DNA from: Erwinia piriflorinigrans CFBP 5888
GTDB taxonomy: Bacteria > Pseudomonadota > Gammaproteobacteria > Enterobacterales > Enterobacteriaceae
Assembly (NCBI RefSeq): GCF_001050515.1
Contig: NZ_CAHS01000004.1
Span: forward strand, 1-64,000
Length of the DNA: 64,000 nt
Reading direction: 5' to 3'
In this document: piece by piece, positions 1-10,162 of the stretch
Numbering within the stretch: the stretch's first letter is position 1
Layout: each line of letters begins with the position of its first letter
The notes under the pieces: model-generated
The model's database searches: none
What the model saw: the letters and a program-made list of their open reading frames with translations, nothing else
What the model was told of the DNA's origin: nothing
Position numbers and translations under genes: made by a program

Positions 1-37
1 GGGTCTCCCCATGCGAGAGTAGGGAACTGCCAGGCAT
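1..37 (+). rRNA. rrf: 5S rRNA, 3' end only (cut by window edge)
   Basis: The first 37 bases match the 3' end of enterobacterial 5S rRNA as I know it, including the GGGAACTGCCAGGCAT terminus. The rest of the rRNA operon lies outside the window. The following tRNA-Asp and tRNA-Trp genes place it as the counterpart of E. coli rrnC. Bases 38-135 are spacer and hold no gene that I can see. Confidence 0.93.
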
Positions 38-135
38 CAAATTAAGACCAGTTATCTGGTCGTGACTTTACCCCTGACAAGGTAAAGGTGATACACCTGA
101 AATCAGACGGTTTCTGATATCAGTACAGAATCGGT

Positions 136-212
136 GGAGCGGTAGTTCAGTTGGTTAGAATACCTGCCTGTCACGCAGGGGGTCGCGGGTTCGAGCCCCG
201 TCCGTTCCGCCA
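136..212 (+). tRNA. aspT: tRNA-Asp (anticodon GTC)
   Basis: A 77-nt cloverleaf with 5' GGAGCGG pairing to CCGTTCC, a GTC anticodon in the loop CTGTCAC, a T-loop GGTTCGAGCC and an encoded CCA end. It follows the 5S gene as in E. coli rrnC, so it is probably co-transcribed and processed from the rRNA precursor. Confidence 0.97.
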
Positions 213-219
213 CCCTTTT

Positions 220-295
220 AGGGGCGTAGTTCAATTGGTAGAGCACCGGTCTCCAAAACCGGGTGTTGGGAGTTCGAGTCTCTCCGCCCCTGCCA
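220..295 (+). tRNA. trpT: tRNA-Trp (anticodon CCA)
   Basis: A 76-nt cloverleaf with acceptor stem AGGGGCG/CGCCCCT, anticodon loop CTCCAAA (anticodon CCA), T-loop GTTCGAGTC and an encoded CCA. It lies 7 nt after tRNA-Asp and is the last gene of the rRNA operon. Confidence 0.97.
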
Positions 296-302
296 AAATA
301 AG

Positions 303-332
303 AAAAACCTTGCTTCGGCAAGGTTTTTTTTT
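303..332 (+). terminator. Rho-independent terminator of the rRNA-tRNA operon
   Basis: A hairpin AACCTTGC-TTCG-GCAAGGTT followed by a run of T. It sits 8 nt after tRNA-Trp and closes the operon. Confidence 0.92.
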
Positions 333-433
333 GCCTTAAATCCCTGCTATTTCCTCGCTATAACTCATCACTCCAGACGGCGTCTTATAAAAAGGGCCAG
401 CAATCTGACCCTGATATTCTTTTCTCCTGCTCT

Positions 434-1261
434 CTACGCTTGAGCATTTACTGGAAATTTGAGCAGCTGACTGATTTGCACCTGCCGATCGCTGCTCTCC
501 AGCCATACTGCATACAGTGGTCTGGAAGCCACGGCCGTATCAGGAATACTCACAAGGTCGCCATACTCTTTGCCCCAGAACTCCGGCAAAAATGCACAGG
601 CCCCTGTGGTATGGAGCAGCTGGCGGGTTAAATGTGCCGATGTTGTGCTTAACACTGGCACGTCATCAGCACCGACGAGAAAACTCGCATGCTGGTGAAA
701 ATCAGCACCCCAGTCCATCTTAATATATTGATATTTAGCTTGTTTACGCGAATGTCGTGATCGGAATAGCGACAATGAAATATGACCTATTTGCTGGCTG
801 GCCAGTTCGTCCATTTTTGGTGCTTCAGTCGTAATCAGCAGGTCAAGATGACGTTCATGAAGTTGGTTAACCAGCAAATTCCGTTGTGCGACACGCGCTT
901 CAATATGTAAATTCTCGTGCTGTTCGTACAATGTTTGTAACCAGGGGGTGAGATAAGCTTCCCATAGTGAGGCGCTGGCTCCTATCGACAGCTCGTGATG
1001 CAGCTGGGTATGTGCCAATTCTTTTTTTGCCGTCAGCCAGGTACTGATTAAATTTTCTGCATAGGGTAGCAAGCGTTCCCCTGCGGATGTCAGTCTGATG
1101 TTATTACGGTGACGTGTAAACAGATTCACCCCCAGCTGATTTTCAAGCTGCCTGATACGAAAACTAACGGCTGATTGAGTGAGGTAGAGCGCTTCGGCGG
1201 CGCGTCCGAAGTGTCGTGTCCTGCTCACTTCAAGAAAGGTTTTAAGTAATTCTGTATCCAC
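434..1261 (-). CDS. hdfR: LysR-family transcriptional regulator HdfR
   Basis: A DNA-binding regulator; in E. coli HdfR represses the flagellar master operon flhDC. The N-terminal winged helix-turn-helix is clear (about residues 2-60, with [14 protein letters not shown] as recognition region), followed by a LysR substrate-binding domain. I chose a GTG start at 1261 (protein MDTELLKTF..., 275 aa), because it has a GGGAG ribosome-binding site 6-7 nt upstream and matches the family N-terminus; an ATG lies 10 codons further upstream at 1291. It is divergent from maoP and convergent with the rRNA operon, as in E. coli. Confidence 0.92.
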   Translation of the reverse strand: MDTELLKTFLEVSRTRHFGRAAEALYLTQSAVSFRIRQLENQLGVNLFTRHRNNIRLTSAGERLLPYAENLISTWLTAKKELAHTQLHHELSIGASASLWEAYLTPWLQTLYEQHENLHIEARVAQRNLLVNQLHERHLDLLITTEAPKMDELASQQIGHISLSLFRSRHSRKQAKYQYIKMDWGADFHQHASFLVGADDVPVLSTTSAHLTRQLLHTTGACAFLPEFWGKEYGDLVSIPDTAVASRPLYAVWLESSDRQVQISQLLKFPVNAQA

Positions 1262-1381
1262 ATCCAACTCCCAAAAAACATTTATCGTCATGATTTAAAT
1301 GTTTTGTTTTACACTCTGTCAAGCCTATCTAATACTCCGCGCCATAAATAGCACGGCCATATAAGAGTCAGGAGCGTGTAC

Positions 1382-1720
1382 ATGGCGGAAAGCTTCGCAA
1401 CAACGAATCGTTTTTTTGATAACAAACATTACCCTCGTGGATTCTCACGCCACGGTGATTTCACCATTAAAGAAGCTCAACTTCTTGAGCGTTATGGTTA
1501 CGCTTTCAATGAGCTGGATCTCGCAAAGCGTCAACCGACTACGGAAGAAGAGCATCTGTTTGTTGAGGTATGTCGTGGTGTACGTGAGCCGCAAACCGAG
1601 GCGGAAAAGGTGTGGTCAAAATATATGACCCGCATTAAACGCCCTAAACGTTTTCATACTCTTTCCGGCGGCAAACCGCAGATGGAAGGTGTTGAAGACT
1701 ATTCGGACAGTGATGATTAA
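1382..1720 (+). CDS. maoP: Macrodomain Ori organisation protein MaoP (YifE)
   Basis: A 112-aa protein that aligns end to end with E. coli YifE/MaoP from memory (MAESF..., ending in an acidic EDYSDSDD tail). In E. coli MaoP acts with a nearby cis site, maoS, to organise the Ori macrodomain. An AGGAG motif 7 nt before the ATG at 1382 decides this start over an in-frame GTG two codons upstream. The 120-nt hdfR-maoP spacer is where a maoS-like site would be sought; I cannot identify one by eye. Confidence 0.92.
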   Translation: MAESFATTNRFFDNKHYPRGFSRHGDFTIKEAQLLERYGYAFNELDLAKRQPTTEEEHLFVEVCRGVREPQTEAEKVWSKYMTRIKRPKRFHTLSGGKPQMEGVEDYSDSDD

Positions 1721-1724
1721 TAAT

Positions 1725-1746
1725 AAAAGGGCTTCGGCCCTTTTTT
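1725..1746 (+). terminator. Terminator between maoP and comM
   Basis: Hairpin AAGGGC-TTCG-GCCCTT with a following T run, 5 nt after the maoP stop and just ahead of the convergent comM stop. The opposite strand also has a short T run, so it may serve both genes. Confidence 0.88.
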
Positions 1747-1754
1747 CATTTGTG

Positions 1755-3275
1755 TCAGTTCAGACTATTTTGCAAATGGATCAGCAGTCGATCGATAGCC
1801 CGATAGCTAACGGCCTCGGTCAGATGTTCCCGACCTATCGTTTGCTCCCCAGCTAAGTCCGCAATCGTGCGGGCAACCTTGAGTATGCGCTGCCAGGCAC
1901 GCACTGACAGACCAAGTTGGATCATGACTTGTTCTAGCCATTCTGCATCCATAGGCAACAGTGTACAGCAAGCCCGGATTTCTTGGTTATTCATTGCCGA
2001 ATTCATTTTATTACAGCGTGCCAGCTGATGCTCACGGGCCAATGCGACGCGCTCGCGCACCTGTTGACTGGACTCACTTTCGTGATGTTGATTGCTCAGC
2101 GTTCCTGGTGGTAGCAGCGGCACTTCAAGAGAAATATCGAATCGGTCGAGGAAGGGACCAGACAGGCGGCTGAGATAGCGTAATGTCTGCTGGGGTGAGG
2201 TGCGATTATGAGGGCCGCGATAATGCCCGGTTGGACTGGGATTCATTGCTGCAATCAACTGAAAGCGTGCCGGATAGGTAATTTTTGCTCTGGCGCGTGA
2301 AATAGTGATCTCTCCTGATTCAAGCGGCTCGCGTAGCGCATCAAGCGCACGGCGTTCAAACTCGGGTAGCTCATCCAGAAACAGTATCCCGTTATGGGCC
2401 AGAGATATTTCGCCGGGCTTAGGCAGCGATCCGCCACCGACCAGCGCATACAGTGATGCACTGTGGTGAGGGGCCCGGAATGGCCTCTGACGCCAATTGC
2501 GTTGCAGGTCGCTACTGTTGATCAGACTGGCGACACTGGCGCTTTCTAACGCCTCACGATCGTTCAGAGGCGGCATCAGGCCGTTAAGTCGGGAGGCCAG
2601 CATGGTTTTGCCGGTTCCCGGAGGACCGATAAATAACAGATTGTGGCCCCCCGCTGCTGCGATCTCAAGTGCGCGCTTAGCCTGCTGCTGGCCGATGATT
2701 TCGTTCAGGTCTCCTGAAGCCGGGAGAAGTTCCTGTGGTTCGCCTTGAGCAGCCTGCAACACGGGTTTGCCCTGTAAAAAGGCGCACACTTCCAGCAGGT
2801 GCCCGGCGATCAAACTTTCCCCCTGGCGGATTAACCCGACATCATGCTGATTATCTGCTGACAGGATCAGCTGCCGATGGGCGTCCAGTGCTGCCAGCGC
2901 GGCAGGTATGGTGCCCTGTACGCCACGTAGCGCACCTGTGAGGGCTAATTCACCCAGGAACTCATACCGCATCAGTTTTTCAGCAGGAACCTGTTCTGAA
3001 GCGGCGAGAATGGCGATAGCGATAGGTAAGTCATACCTGCCGCCTTCTTTCGGAAGATCCGCCGGAGCCAGGCTGACGGTGATCCGTTTAGCCGGGAAGG
3101 TAAACCCGCTGTTGATGATAGCGCTGCGCACTCTGTCACGCGCTTCCTTGACGGTCGTTTCTGGCAATCCGACCAGCGAAAGTGCGGGTAGCCCATTGCT
3201 GAGATGAACCTCTACGGACACCAACGGTGCCTGAATGCCAATTGCGGCGCGGGTGAAAGCAACAGATAGCGACAT
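1755..3275 (-). CDS. comM: ComM/YifB, Mg-chelatase-like AAA+ ATPase
   Basis: A 506-aa AAA+ protein of the YifB/ComM family. It has an N-terminal ChlI-type (Lon protease-like fold) domain, then a Walker A motif GPPGTGKT near residue 220, a Walker B motif ILFLDELPEF, and a C-terminal Mg-chelatase lid domain. ComM in Vibrio and Haemophilus is a helicase promoting branch migration during natural transformation; the enterobacterial role is less clear. The ATG at 3275 has an AAGGAG site 6 nt upstream and gives exactly the E. coli length. The open frame continues 48 codons upstream without support. Confidence 0.93.
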   Translation of the reverse strand: MSLSVAFTRAAIGIQAPLVSVEVHLSNGLPALSLVGLPETTVKEARDRVRSAIINSGFTFPAKRITVSLAPADLPKEGGRYDLPIAIAILAASEQVPAEKLMRYEFLGELALTGALRGVQGTIPAALAALDAHRQLILSADNQHDVGLIRQGESLIAGHLLEVCAFLQGKPVLQAAQGEPQELLPASGDLNEIIGQQQAKRALEIAAAGGHNLLFIGPPGTGKTMLASRLNGLMPPLNDREALESASVASLINSSDLQRNWRQRPFRAPHHSASLYALVGGGSLPKPGEISLAHNGILFLDELPEFERRALDALREPLESGEITISRARAKITYPARFQLIAAMNPSPTGHYRGPHNRTSPQQTLRYLSRLSGPFLDRFDISLEVPLLPPGTLSNQHHESESSQQVRERVALAREHQLARCNKMNSAMNNQEIRACCTLLPMDAEWLEQVMIQLGLSVRAWQRILKVARTIADLAGEQTIGREHLTEAVSYRAIDRLLIHLQNSLN

Positions 3276-3612
3276 AAATTCTCCTTGTATCACTACTGTG
3301 CGCTGCCTTATTTCATACTGCGAGAAGGAAATCGGAGGATTATGCGCCATCTCGCAATGCTTTTTAATCCGGTCAAAGGCGTATCTTTTTTTTGCGAGGG
3401 CGATCGGGGGTTGCCACACGGGTGGATAAAAAAAGTAACGTGAAGTGATTAATGAAGAAAATTCATTAGAGGATTAATGATTGAATAACAGATATATTTT
3501 TAAAATCTGCGTCACCGCTCGTAAATAAAATAACGAAAAAAGTTGAATTAAAGCCACTTACTGTGATAACTCTGTAGGCATTACTTCGAACAAGTGAACA
3601 AAAAGAATTCCA
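3276..3612 (+). promoter_or_regulatory. ilvGMEDA upstream region with promoter
   Basis: This gap of about 340 nt holds no gene. It is AT-rich, especially 3430-3545, as expected for the upstream region of an ilv operon that depends on DNA bending and IHF in E. coli. The likely ilv promoter is TTGAAT at 3543-3548 and GATAAC at 3565-3570 (16-nt spacer), which resembles the E. coli ilv promoter recalled from memory. I cannot define an IHF site by eye. Confidence 0.6.
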
Positions 3613-3711
3613 ATGAAAGCCCTTCTACGAGTCGTCAGCCTGGTCCTAATTAACGTCGTCGTGATTATTATCACGCCGTGCGGGGCTACGCTCGGAGAAA
3701 GAAAGGCTTAA
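3613..3711 (+). CDS. ilvL: ilvGMEDA leader peptide IlvL
   Basis: A 32-codon ORF starting MKALLRVVSLVLINVVVIII and ending GERKA. Fifteen residues are Leu, Ile or Val, including the run V15-V16-V17-I18-I19-I20. Ribosome stalling at these codons under branched-chain amino acid shortage lets transcription pass the attenuator 22 nt downstream. Length and layout match E. coli IlvL. Confidence 0.95.
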   Translation: MKALLRVVSLVLINVVVIIITPCGATLGERKA

Positions 3712-3733
3712 AAATCAAGCCTGATTTCGAAAG

Positions 3734-3768
3734 AACCCCCGCACCGAAAGGTCCGGGGGTTTTTTTTT
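3734..3768 (+). terminator. ilv attenuator terminator
   Basis: A GC-rich hairpin AACCCCCG ... CGGGGGTT followed by a run of eight T. It lies between ilvL and ilvG and is the transcription attenuator of the operon. Its core, including GCACCGAAAGGTCCGGGGG, is the same as I recall for E. coli. Confidence 0.95.
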
Positions 3769-3850
3769 GTCAAGGCATCAAATACAGAGGAACGGATATT
3801 GAATAGCAGCATAAAATGCTGTTCTATCCGAAAGAGATGGTGGAATAACT

Positions 3851-5497
3851 ATGAATGGTGCTCAGTGGGTAGTTCAATCTTTGCGTACACAGGGAGTTGA
3901 AACGGTTTTCGGCTACCCTGGTGGTGCAATCATGCCGGTCTATGACGCGCTTTATGACGGCGGGGTCGAACACCTGTTGTGTCGCCATGAGCAGGGTGCA
4001 GCAATGGCCGCTATCGGATTTGCCCGTGCTACCGGCAAAGTCGGCGTGTGCATCGCCACTTCGGGGCCGGGTGCGACTAACCTGATCACCGGGCTGGCTG
4101 ACGCCATGCTGGACTCAGTGCCCATTGTTGCCATCACCGGGCAGGTCTCTTCAGCAGTGATGGGTACCGATGCTTTTCAGGAGATTGATGTTCTGGGCCT
4201 GTCACTGGCCTGTACTAAACACAGCTTCCTCGTTGAATCGTTGGCTGAACTGCCGTCGGTGATGGCTGAAGCTTTTGCTATCGCTAAATCGGGCCGCCCG
4301 GGGCCGGTGCTGGTTGATATCCCTAAAGATATTCAGCTGGCAGATGGCGAACTTACCGCGCACCTGGTGCAGGTTGCACCGGAGATGGCGCTCCCTCACG
4401 CAGAATTACAGCAGGCGCGTGAGCTGCTGGCGCAATCTGAAAAACCCATTTTGTATGTTGGTGGTGGAGTGGGAATGGCGGATGCGGTTGGCGCTCTGCG
4501 CGCTTTCGCCAGCACCAGCGGAATTCCTACCGTTGCCACCCTGAAGGGACTGGGGACGCCGGATGTCGATGATGCCTGTTACCTGGGGATGCTGGGTATG
4601 CACGGGACGAAAGCGGCGAACCTGGCGGTACAGCGCTGCGACCTGTTGATTGCCGTAGGTGCACGCTTCGACGACCGTGTCACCGGAAAGCTCGACACCT
4701 TTGCACCCCATGCCAGCGTGATCCATCTTGATATCGACCCGGCTGAACTGCATAAATTGCGTCGGGCGCATGTTGGGTTGCAGGGCGATATCAATAAGCT
4801 GTTACCGGATTTGCATCAGCCGACAAACATCAGCGCCTGGCGCGAAGAAGTCATGGCCTTAAAAGCCGAACACGGCTGGCGTTATGATCACCCCGGCGAA
4901 GCCATCTATGCTCCGCTGCTGCTGAAGCAGCTGTCAGACCGTAAACCACACAGCGCGGTGGTCACCACCGATGTGGGTCAACACCAGATGTGGGCAGCTC
5001 AGCACATGCGCTTCGGCCGCCCGGAAAACTTCATCACCTCCAGCGGGTTGGGCACGATGGGCTTTGGACTGCCAGCCGCCGTTGGTGCGCAGGTTGCGCG
5101 ACCCAATGACACGGTAATCTGCGTCTCTGGCGATGGATCTTTTATGATGAACGTCCAGGAGCTGGGTACCATTAAGCGCAAACAGCTACCGGTGAAAATT
5201 CTGCTGCTGGATAACCAACGTCTGGGAATGGTGCGTCAATGGCAGCAGCTGTTCTTCGAAGAGCGCTACAGTGAAACCAATTTGTCAGATAACCCCGATT
5301 TCCTCGTGCTGGCCAGCGCTTTCGGGATTAAAGGCCAGCGTATTACGCGAAAAGATCAGGTCGATGCTGCATTAGACGCTCTGTTGCACAGTGAAGGGCC
5401 ATACCTGCTTCATGTGGCGATTGACGAACATGAGAACGTCTGGCCTCTGGTTCCGCCGGGTGCCAGCAACGAAAATATGATGGAGAAAACCGCATGA
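3851..5497 (+). CDS. ilvG: Acetolactate synthase II, large subunit
   Basis: Catalyses condensation of pyruvate with pyruvate or 2-ketobutyrate, the first common step of valine/leucine and isoleucine synthesis. The 548-aa chain has an N-terminal TPP-binding domain with the catalytic Glu in [10 protein letters not shown] (about residue 47), a central FAD/TPP middle domain, and a C-terminal TPP-Mg motif [12 protein letters not shown] (about 430-441). The frame is uninterrupted, unlike the frameshifted ilvG of E. coli K-12. Its last 4 nt overlap ilvM, which encodes the regulatory partner. Confidence 0.97.
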   Translation: MNGAQWVVQSLRTQGVETVFGYPGGAIMPVYDALYDGGVEHLLCRHEQGAAMAAIGFARATGKVGVCIATSGPGATNLITGLADAMLDSVPIVAITGQVSSAVMGTDAFQEIDVLGLSLACTKHSFLVESLAELPSVMAEAFAIAKSGRPGPVLVDIPKDIQLADGELTAHLVQVAPEMALPHAELQQARELLAQSEKPILYVGGGVGMADAVGALRAFASTSGIPTVATLKGLGTPDVDDACYLGMLGMHGTKAANLAVQRCDLLIAVGARFDDRVTGKLDTFAPHASVIHLDIDPAELHKLRRAHVGLQGDINKLLPDLHQPTNISAWREEVMALKAEHGWRYDHPGEAIYAPLLLKQLSDRKPHSAVVTTDVGQHQMWAAQHMRFGRPENFITSSGLGTMGFGLPAAVGAQVARPNDTVICVSGDGSFMMNVQELGTIKRKQLPVKILLLDNQRLGMVRQWQQLFFEERYSETNLSDNPDFLVLASAFGIKGQRITRKDQVDAALDALLHSEGPYLLHVAIDEHENVWPLVPPGASNENMMEKTA

Positions 5498-5751
5498 AAC
5501 AGCACCAATTGTCTATAGAAGCGCGCTTTCGCCCGGAAATACTGGAACGCATTTTGCGCGTCGTTCGCCACCGTGGTTTTCAGGTGTGCTCGATGAATAT
5601 GGCATCGCTGGTCAATACGTCCAATATTAATATTGAGATGACCGTTGCCAGCCAGCGCTCTGTCGATTTACTGTCAACGCAGCTGAGTAAATTGATGGAT
5701 GTTGCCTGCGTGCAGATCCAACAACAAACAACACAACAAATCCGCGCATAA
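5494..5751 (+). CDS. ilvM: Acetolactate synthase II, small regulatory subunit
   Basis: An 85-aa ACT-domain protein that pairs with IlvG to form acetolactate synthase isozyme II. The ATG overlaps the ilvG stop (ATGA), indicating translational coupling. Length and sequence ([20 protein letters not shown]) match E. coli IlvM. Confidence 0.95.
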   Translation: MKQHQLSIEARFRPEILERILRVVRHRGFQVCSMNMASLVNTSNINIEMTVASQRSVDLLSTQLSKLMDVACVQIQQQTTQQIRA

Positions 5752-5769
5752 GCGCGCAAGGAAACAAGA

Positions 5770-6696
5770 ATGACGAAGAAAGCAGACTTTATCTGGTTCA
5801 ACGGCGAGATGGTAAAGTGGGAAGAGGCTAAGGTCAGCGTCATGTCCCACGCATTGCACTACGGCACTTCGGTATTTGAAGGCGTCCGTTGCTATGACTC
5901 GCACAAAGGGCCAGTGGTCTTCCGCCATCGTGAACATATGCAGCGTCTGCGCGATTCGGCAAAAATCTACCGCTTCCCGGTGAGCCTGAGCGTTGATGAG
6001 CTGATGGAAGCCTGCCGTGCCACCTTGCGCAAAAACAACCTGAAAAGTGCTTATATTCGTCCTCTGGTATTTGTCGGTGATGTTGGCCTGGGCGTTAACC
6101 CGCCGGACGGTTACGATACTGATATTATTATCGCTGCTTTCCCGTGGGGCGCGTACCTGGGCGCAGAAGCGCTGGAACAGGGTATCGATGCGATGGTCTC
6201 GTCCTGGAACCGCGTTGCGCCAAACACCCTGCCAACCGCAGCGAAAGCCGGTGGTAACTATCTTTCATCGCTGTTGGTGGGTAGCGAAGCCCGCCGCCAC
6301 GGCTATCAGGAAGGCATTGCGCTGGATACCCAGGGCTATATCTCCGAAGGTGCCGGTGAGAACCTGTTTGAAGTGAAAGACGGTATTCTGTTCACCCCGC
6401 CATTTACCTCTTCTGCCCTACCGGGGATCACCCGCGACGCCATTATCAAACTGGCGCAGGATATGGGCATTGAAGTGCGTGAGCAGGTGCTGTCACGCGA
6501 ATCTCTGTACCTGGCCGATGAAGTCTTTATGTCCGGCACCGCAGCCGAAATTACGCCGGTGCGTAGCGTTGACGGCATTCAGGTTGGCGAAGGCAAACGC
6601 GGCCCCGTCACCGCACGTATTCAGTCTGCTTTCTTCGGCCTGTTTACGGGCGAGACGGAAGACAAATGGGGCTGGTTGGATCCGGTAAACCCATAA
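5770..6696 (+). CDS. ilvE: Branched-chain amino acid aminotransferase
   Basis: A 308-aa class IV PLP aminotransferase performing the last step of Ile, Leu and Val synthesis with glutamate as donor. The PLP lysine is K159 in TAAKAGGNYL. Other family marks are HYGTSVFEG near residue 30 and the C-terminal FMSGTAAEITPV. It lies 18 nt after ilvM with AAGGAAA before the ATG. Confidence 0.97.
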   Translation: MTKKADFIWFNGEMVKWEEAKVSVMSHALHYGTSVFEGVRCYDSHKGPVVFRHREHMQRLRDSAKIYRFPVSLSVDELMEACRATLRKNNLKSAYIRPLVFVGDVGLGVNPPDGYDTDIIIAAFPWGAYLGAEALEQGIDAMVSSWNRVAPNTLPTAAKAGGNYLSSLLVGSEARRHGYQEGIALDTQGYISEGAGENLFEVKDGILFTPPFTSSALPGITRDAIIKLAQDMGIEVREQVLSRESLYLADEVFMSGTAAEITPVRSVDGIQVGEGKRGPVTARIQSAFFGLFTGETEDKWGWLDPVNP

Positions 6697-6761
6697 GAAA
6701 ATATTTTTTCACGGTCGTCAAACGATGGCCGTGCACTGTCTGATTTTTGGAGTAAAAGAGC

Positions 6762-8612
6762 ATGCCAAAGTACCGTTCTGCCACCACCACCCACGGACGC
6801 AACATGGCGGGTGCCCGCGCTCTGTGGCGCGCCACAGGAATGACCGATGATGATTTCGGTAAGCCGATCATTGCGGTCGTTAACTCCTTTACGCAGTTTG
6901 TACCGGGCCACGTTCATCTGCGCGATCTGGGTAAGCTGGTGGCAGAGGAGATTGAAGCGTCTGGCGGCGTGGCGAAAGAGTTCAACACCATCGCGGTGGA
7001 TGATGGCATTGCGATGGGGCACGGCGGCATGCTTTATTCACTGCCGTCACGCGAGCTGATTGCCGACTCGGTCGAGTACATGGTTAACGCGCACTGTGCC
7101 GATGCGATGGTCTGTATCTCCAACTGCGACAAAATCACTCCCGGCATGCTGATGGCATCGCTGCGCCTGAACATTCCGGTGATCTTTGTTTCCGGTGGTC
7201 CAATGGAAGCCGGAAAAACCAAGCTCTCCGATAAAATTATCAAGCTGGATCTCGTTGATGCCATGATCCAGGGCGCGAACCCTAAGGTTAGCGATGCTGA
7301 TAGCGATCAAATCGAGCGGTCTGCCTGTCCGACCTGCGGTTCCTGTTCCGGCATGTTTACCGCTAACTCAATGAACTGTCTGACCGAAGCGCTGGGCCTG
7401 TCGCAGCCGGGTAACGGCTCGCTGCTGGCCACCCATGCGGACCGCCGCGAACTGTTTCTTAATGCCGGTCGTCGCATCGTTGCACTGACTAAACGTTATT
7501 ACGAACAGGATGATGACAGTGCGTTGCCGCGCAACATCGCCAGCAAAGCGGCGTTTGAAAACGCCATGACGCTGGATATCGCGATGGGTGGCTCGACCAA
7601 TACGGTTCTGCACCTGCTGGCGGCGGCGCAGGAAGGGGAAATCGACTTCGATATCTCTGATATCGACAGGCTGTCGCGCCTTGTGCCGCATCTGTGCAAA
7701 GTGGCTCCCAGTACCCCGAAATACCATATGGAAGATGTCCACCGCGCCGGTGGCGTACTCGGCATTCTCGGCGAACTGGATCGTGCCGGGCTGATGGATA
7801 ACAGCGTGCGTAATATTTTAGGGCTGAGCCTGCGTGAAACGCTGGATCGCTACGACATTATGCTGACGCAAGATGAAGCGGTGAAGAAGATGTTCCGCGC
7901 CGGCCCGGCCGGCATTCGTACCACGCAGGCGTTCTCACAGGATACCCGCTGGGAGACGCTGGATGACGATCGCCAGCAGGGCTGTATTCGCGCGCGTGAA
8001 TTTGCCTTCAGCCAGGACGGTGGTCTGGCGGTTCTGTACGGCAACCTCGCGGAAAACGGCTGTATCGTGAAGACCGCTGGCGTTGATGAAGGCAGCCTGG
8101 TATTCAGCGGCCCGGCCAAAGTGTATGAAAGCCAGGATGACGCGGTGGCGGCGATCCTCGGCGGCAAAGTGGTGGCTGGCGATGTGGTGGTGATCCGCTA
8201 CGAAGGCCCGAAAGGCGGCCCGGGCATGCAGGAAATGCTCTATCCCACCACCTATCTGAAATCGATGGGGCTGGGCAAGGCCTGTGCGCTGATCACCGAT
8301 GGCCGTTTCTCCGGCGGGACTTCCGGGCTGTCGATTGGCCATGCGTCGCCGGAAGCAGCCAGCGGCGGCACTATCGCGCTGGTGAAAGATGGCGATATGA
8401 TCAATATCGATATCCCGCAGCGCGGTATCCAGCTGGACGTGGCGGAAAACGAGCTGGCGGCGCGTCGTCTGGAAGAAGATGCACGTGGTGAAGCGGCTTA
8501 TACCCCGCACGGGCGTGAGCGCCAGGTTTCCTTTGCTTTACGCGCCTATGCGACGTTGGCCACCAGCGCCGACAAAGGTGCCGTGCGTGATAAAAGTAAG
8601 CTGGGGGGCTAA
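6762..8612 (+). CDS. ilvD: Dihydroxy-acid dehydratase
   Basis: A 616-aa iron-sulfur enzyme of the IlvD/Edd family that converts dihydroxy-isovalerate and dihydroxy-methylvalerate to the keto acids. Cluster cysteines are visible in [10 protein letters not shown] (about 122) and [19 protein letters not shown] (about 190-208). The C-terminal domain has [21 protein letters not shown] motif precedes the ATG, and the stop is 5 nt before ilvA. Confidence 0.97.
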   Translation: MPKYRSATTTHGRNMAGARALWRATGMTDDDFGKPIIAVVNSFTQFVPGHVHLRDLGKLVAEEIEASGGVAKEFNTIAVDDGIAMGHGGMLYSLPSRELIADSVEYMVNAHCADAMVCISNCDKITPGMLMASLRLNIPVIFVSGGPMEAGKTKLSDKIIKLDLVDAMIQGANPKVSDADSDQIERSACPTCGSCSGMFTANSMNCLTEALGLSQPGNGSLLATHADRRELFLNAGRRIVALTKRYYEQDDDSALPRNIASKAAFENAMTLDIAMGGSTNTVLHLLAAAQEGEIDFDISDIDRLSRLVPHLCKVAPSTPKYHMEDVHRAGGVLGILGELDRAGLMDNSVRNILGLSLRETLDRYDIMLTQDEAVKKMFRAGPAGIRTTQAFSQDTRWETLDDDRQQGCIRAREFAFSQDGGLAVLYGNLAENGCIVKTAGVDEGSLVFSGPAKVYESQDDAVAAILGGKVVAGDVVVIRYEGPKGGPGMQEMLYPTTYLKSMGLGKACALITDGRFSGGTSGLSIGHASPEAASGGTIALVKDGDMINIDIPQRGIQLDVAENELAARRLEEDARGEAAYTPHGRERQVSFALRAYATLATSADKGAVRDKSKLGG

Positions 8613-8617
8613 CAACA

Positions 8618-10162
8618 ATGGCTGAGTCTCAACCGCTGTCCGCACAACCCAGTGGGGCCGAATATCTGCGCGCGGTGCTGCGTGCACCGGTCTATGAAGC
8701 GGCACAGGTTACACCGTTGCAGAAAATGGAAAAAATCTCTGCGCGCCTCGGCAATACGATTTTAGTCAAGCGTGAAGATCGCCAACCGGTACACAGCTTC
8801 AAGCTGCGCGGTGCCTATGCGATGATCGCCGGGCTGAATGAGGAGCAGAGAGCGCAGGGCGTGGTCACTGCTTCGGCGGGTAATCATGCCCAGGGGGTTG
8901 CGCTGTCGGCGACTAAGTTAGGCATCAAGTCCCTGATCGTGATGCCGGTTGCCACGGCAGATATCAAAGTCGATGCGGTGCGGGCGTTTGGCGGTGAGGC
9001 TTACCTGTTTGGTGCTAACTTTGACGAAGCGAAAGCCAAAGCGCTGGAGCTGGCGCAGGAGCATGGCTATACCTTTGTGCCTCCTTTCGATCATCCGATG
9101 GTGATCGCCGGGCAGGGCACGCTGGCGATGGAGCTGCTACAGCAGGATGCTCACCTCGACCGCGTGTTTGTTCCGGTGGGCGGCGGCGGGCTGGCGGCAG
9201 GTGTTGCCGTGCTGATCAAGCAGCTGATGCCGCAGATCAAAGTGATTGCTGTGGAAGCCGCCGATTCAGCCTGTCTGAAAGCGGCGCTGGATGCGGGTCA
9301 TCCGGTCGATCTGCCGCGCGTTGGGCTATTTGCCGAAGGCGTGGCGGTAAAGCGTATCGGCAGCGAAACCTTCCGTTTGTGCCAGGCGTATCTTGACGAC
9401 ATCGTTACCGTTGACAGCGATGCCATCTGCGCCGCGATGAAAGATCTGTTTGACGATGTGCGTGCGGTGGCCGAGCCTTCAGGCGCGTTGGCGCTGGCCG
9501 GGATGAAAAAGTATATTCAGCAGCACCAGATCCAGGGAGAGCGCCTCGCCCATGTGCTGTCCGGGGCCAACGTCAACTTCCACGGTTTGCGCTACGTTTC
9601 CGAGCGCTGCGAGCTGGGCGAACAGCGGGAAGCGCTGCTGGCCGTCACCATCCCGGAGCAGAAAGGCAGCTTCCTGCGCTTCTGCCAGCTGCTGGGGGGG
9701 CGTGCGGTAACGGAGTTCAACTACCGCTATGCCAATGCCGACGATGCCTGCATTTTTGTCGGCGTTCGCCTGACGCGAGGAGCGGAAGAGCGGCAGGAGA
9801 TCCTGCAACTGCTGGCCGAAGGCGGTTACAAGGTGGTGGATCTGTCCGACGACGAAATGGCGAAGCTGCATGTGCGCTATATGGTGGGTGGACGTCCTTC
9901 CAAACCGCTGCGTGAGCGCCTGTTCAGCTTTGAGTTTCCGGAAGCGCCCGGAGCGCTGCTGCGTTTTCTGCAAACGCTGGGCACCCACTGGAATATCTCG
10001 CTGTTCCACTATCGCAGTCACGGCACCGACTACGGTCGCGTGCTGGCGGCCTTTGAACTGAGCGACAGCGAGCCGCAGTTTGAAGAGCACCTGGCGGCGC
10101 TGGGTTATGACTTCCACGATGAAAGCGATAATCCGTCGTTCCGCTTCTTCCTGGCGGGTTAA
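8618..10162 (+). CDS. ilvA: Threonine deaminase (biosynthetic)
   Basis: A 514-aa PLP enzyme that converts threonine to 2-ketobutyrate, the committed step of isoleucine synthesis, feedback-inhibited by Ile. The PLP lysine is K62 in HSFKLRGAYAM, followed by the glycine loop VGGGGLAAG. Two ACT-like regulatory domains fill residues from about 335 on, so this is the allosteric biosynthetic form, not the catabolic TdcB. Its stop overlaps the convergent ilvY stop by 4 nt. Confidence 0.97.
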   Translation: MAESQPLSAQPSGAEYLRAVLRAPVYEAAQVTPLQKMEKISARLGNTILVKREDRQPVHSFKLRGAYAMIAGLNEEQRAQGVVTASAGNHAQGVALSATKLGIKSLIVMPVATADIKVDAVRAFGGEAYLFGANFDEAKAKALELAQEHGYTFVPPFDHPMVIAGQGTLAMELLQQDAHLDRVFVPVGGGGLAAGVAVLIKQLMPQIKVIAVEAADSACLKAALDAGHPVDLPRVGLFAEGVAVKRIGSETFRLCQAYLDDIVTVDSDAICAAMKDLFDDVRAVAEPSGALALAGMKKYIQQHQIQGERLAHVLSGANVNFHGLRYVSERCELGEQREALLAVTIPEQKGSFLRFCQLLGGRAVTEFNYRYANADDACIFVGVRLTRGAEERQEILQLLAEGGYKVVDLSDDEMAKLHVRYMVGGRPSKPLRERLFSFEFPEAPGALLRFLQTLGTHWNISLFHYRSHGTDYGRVLAAFELSDSEPQFEEHLAALGYDFHDESDNPSFRFFLAG

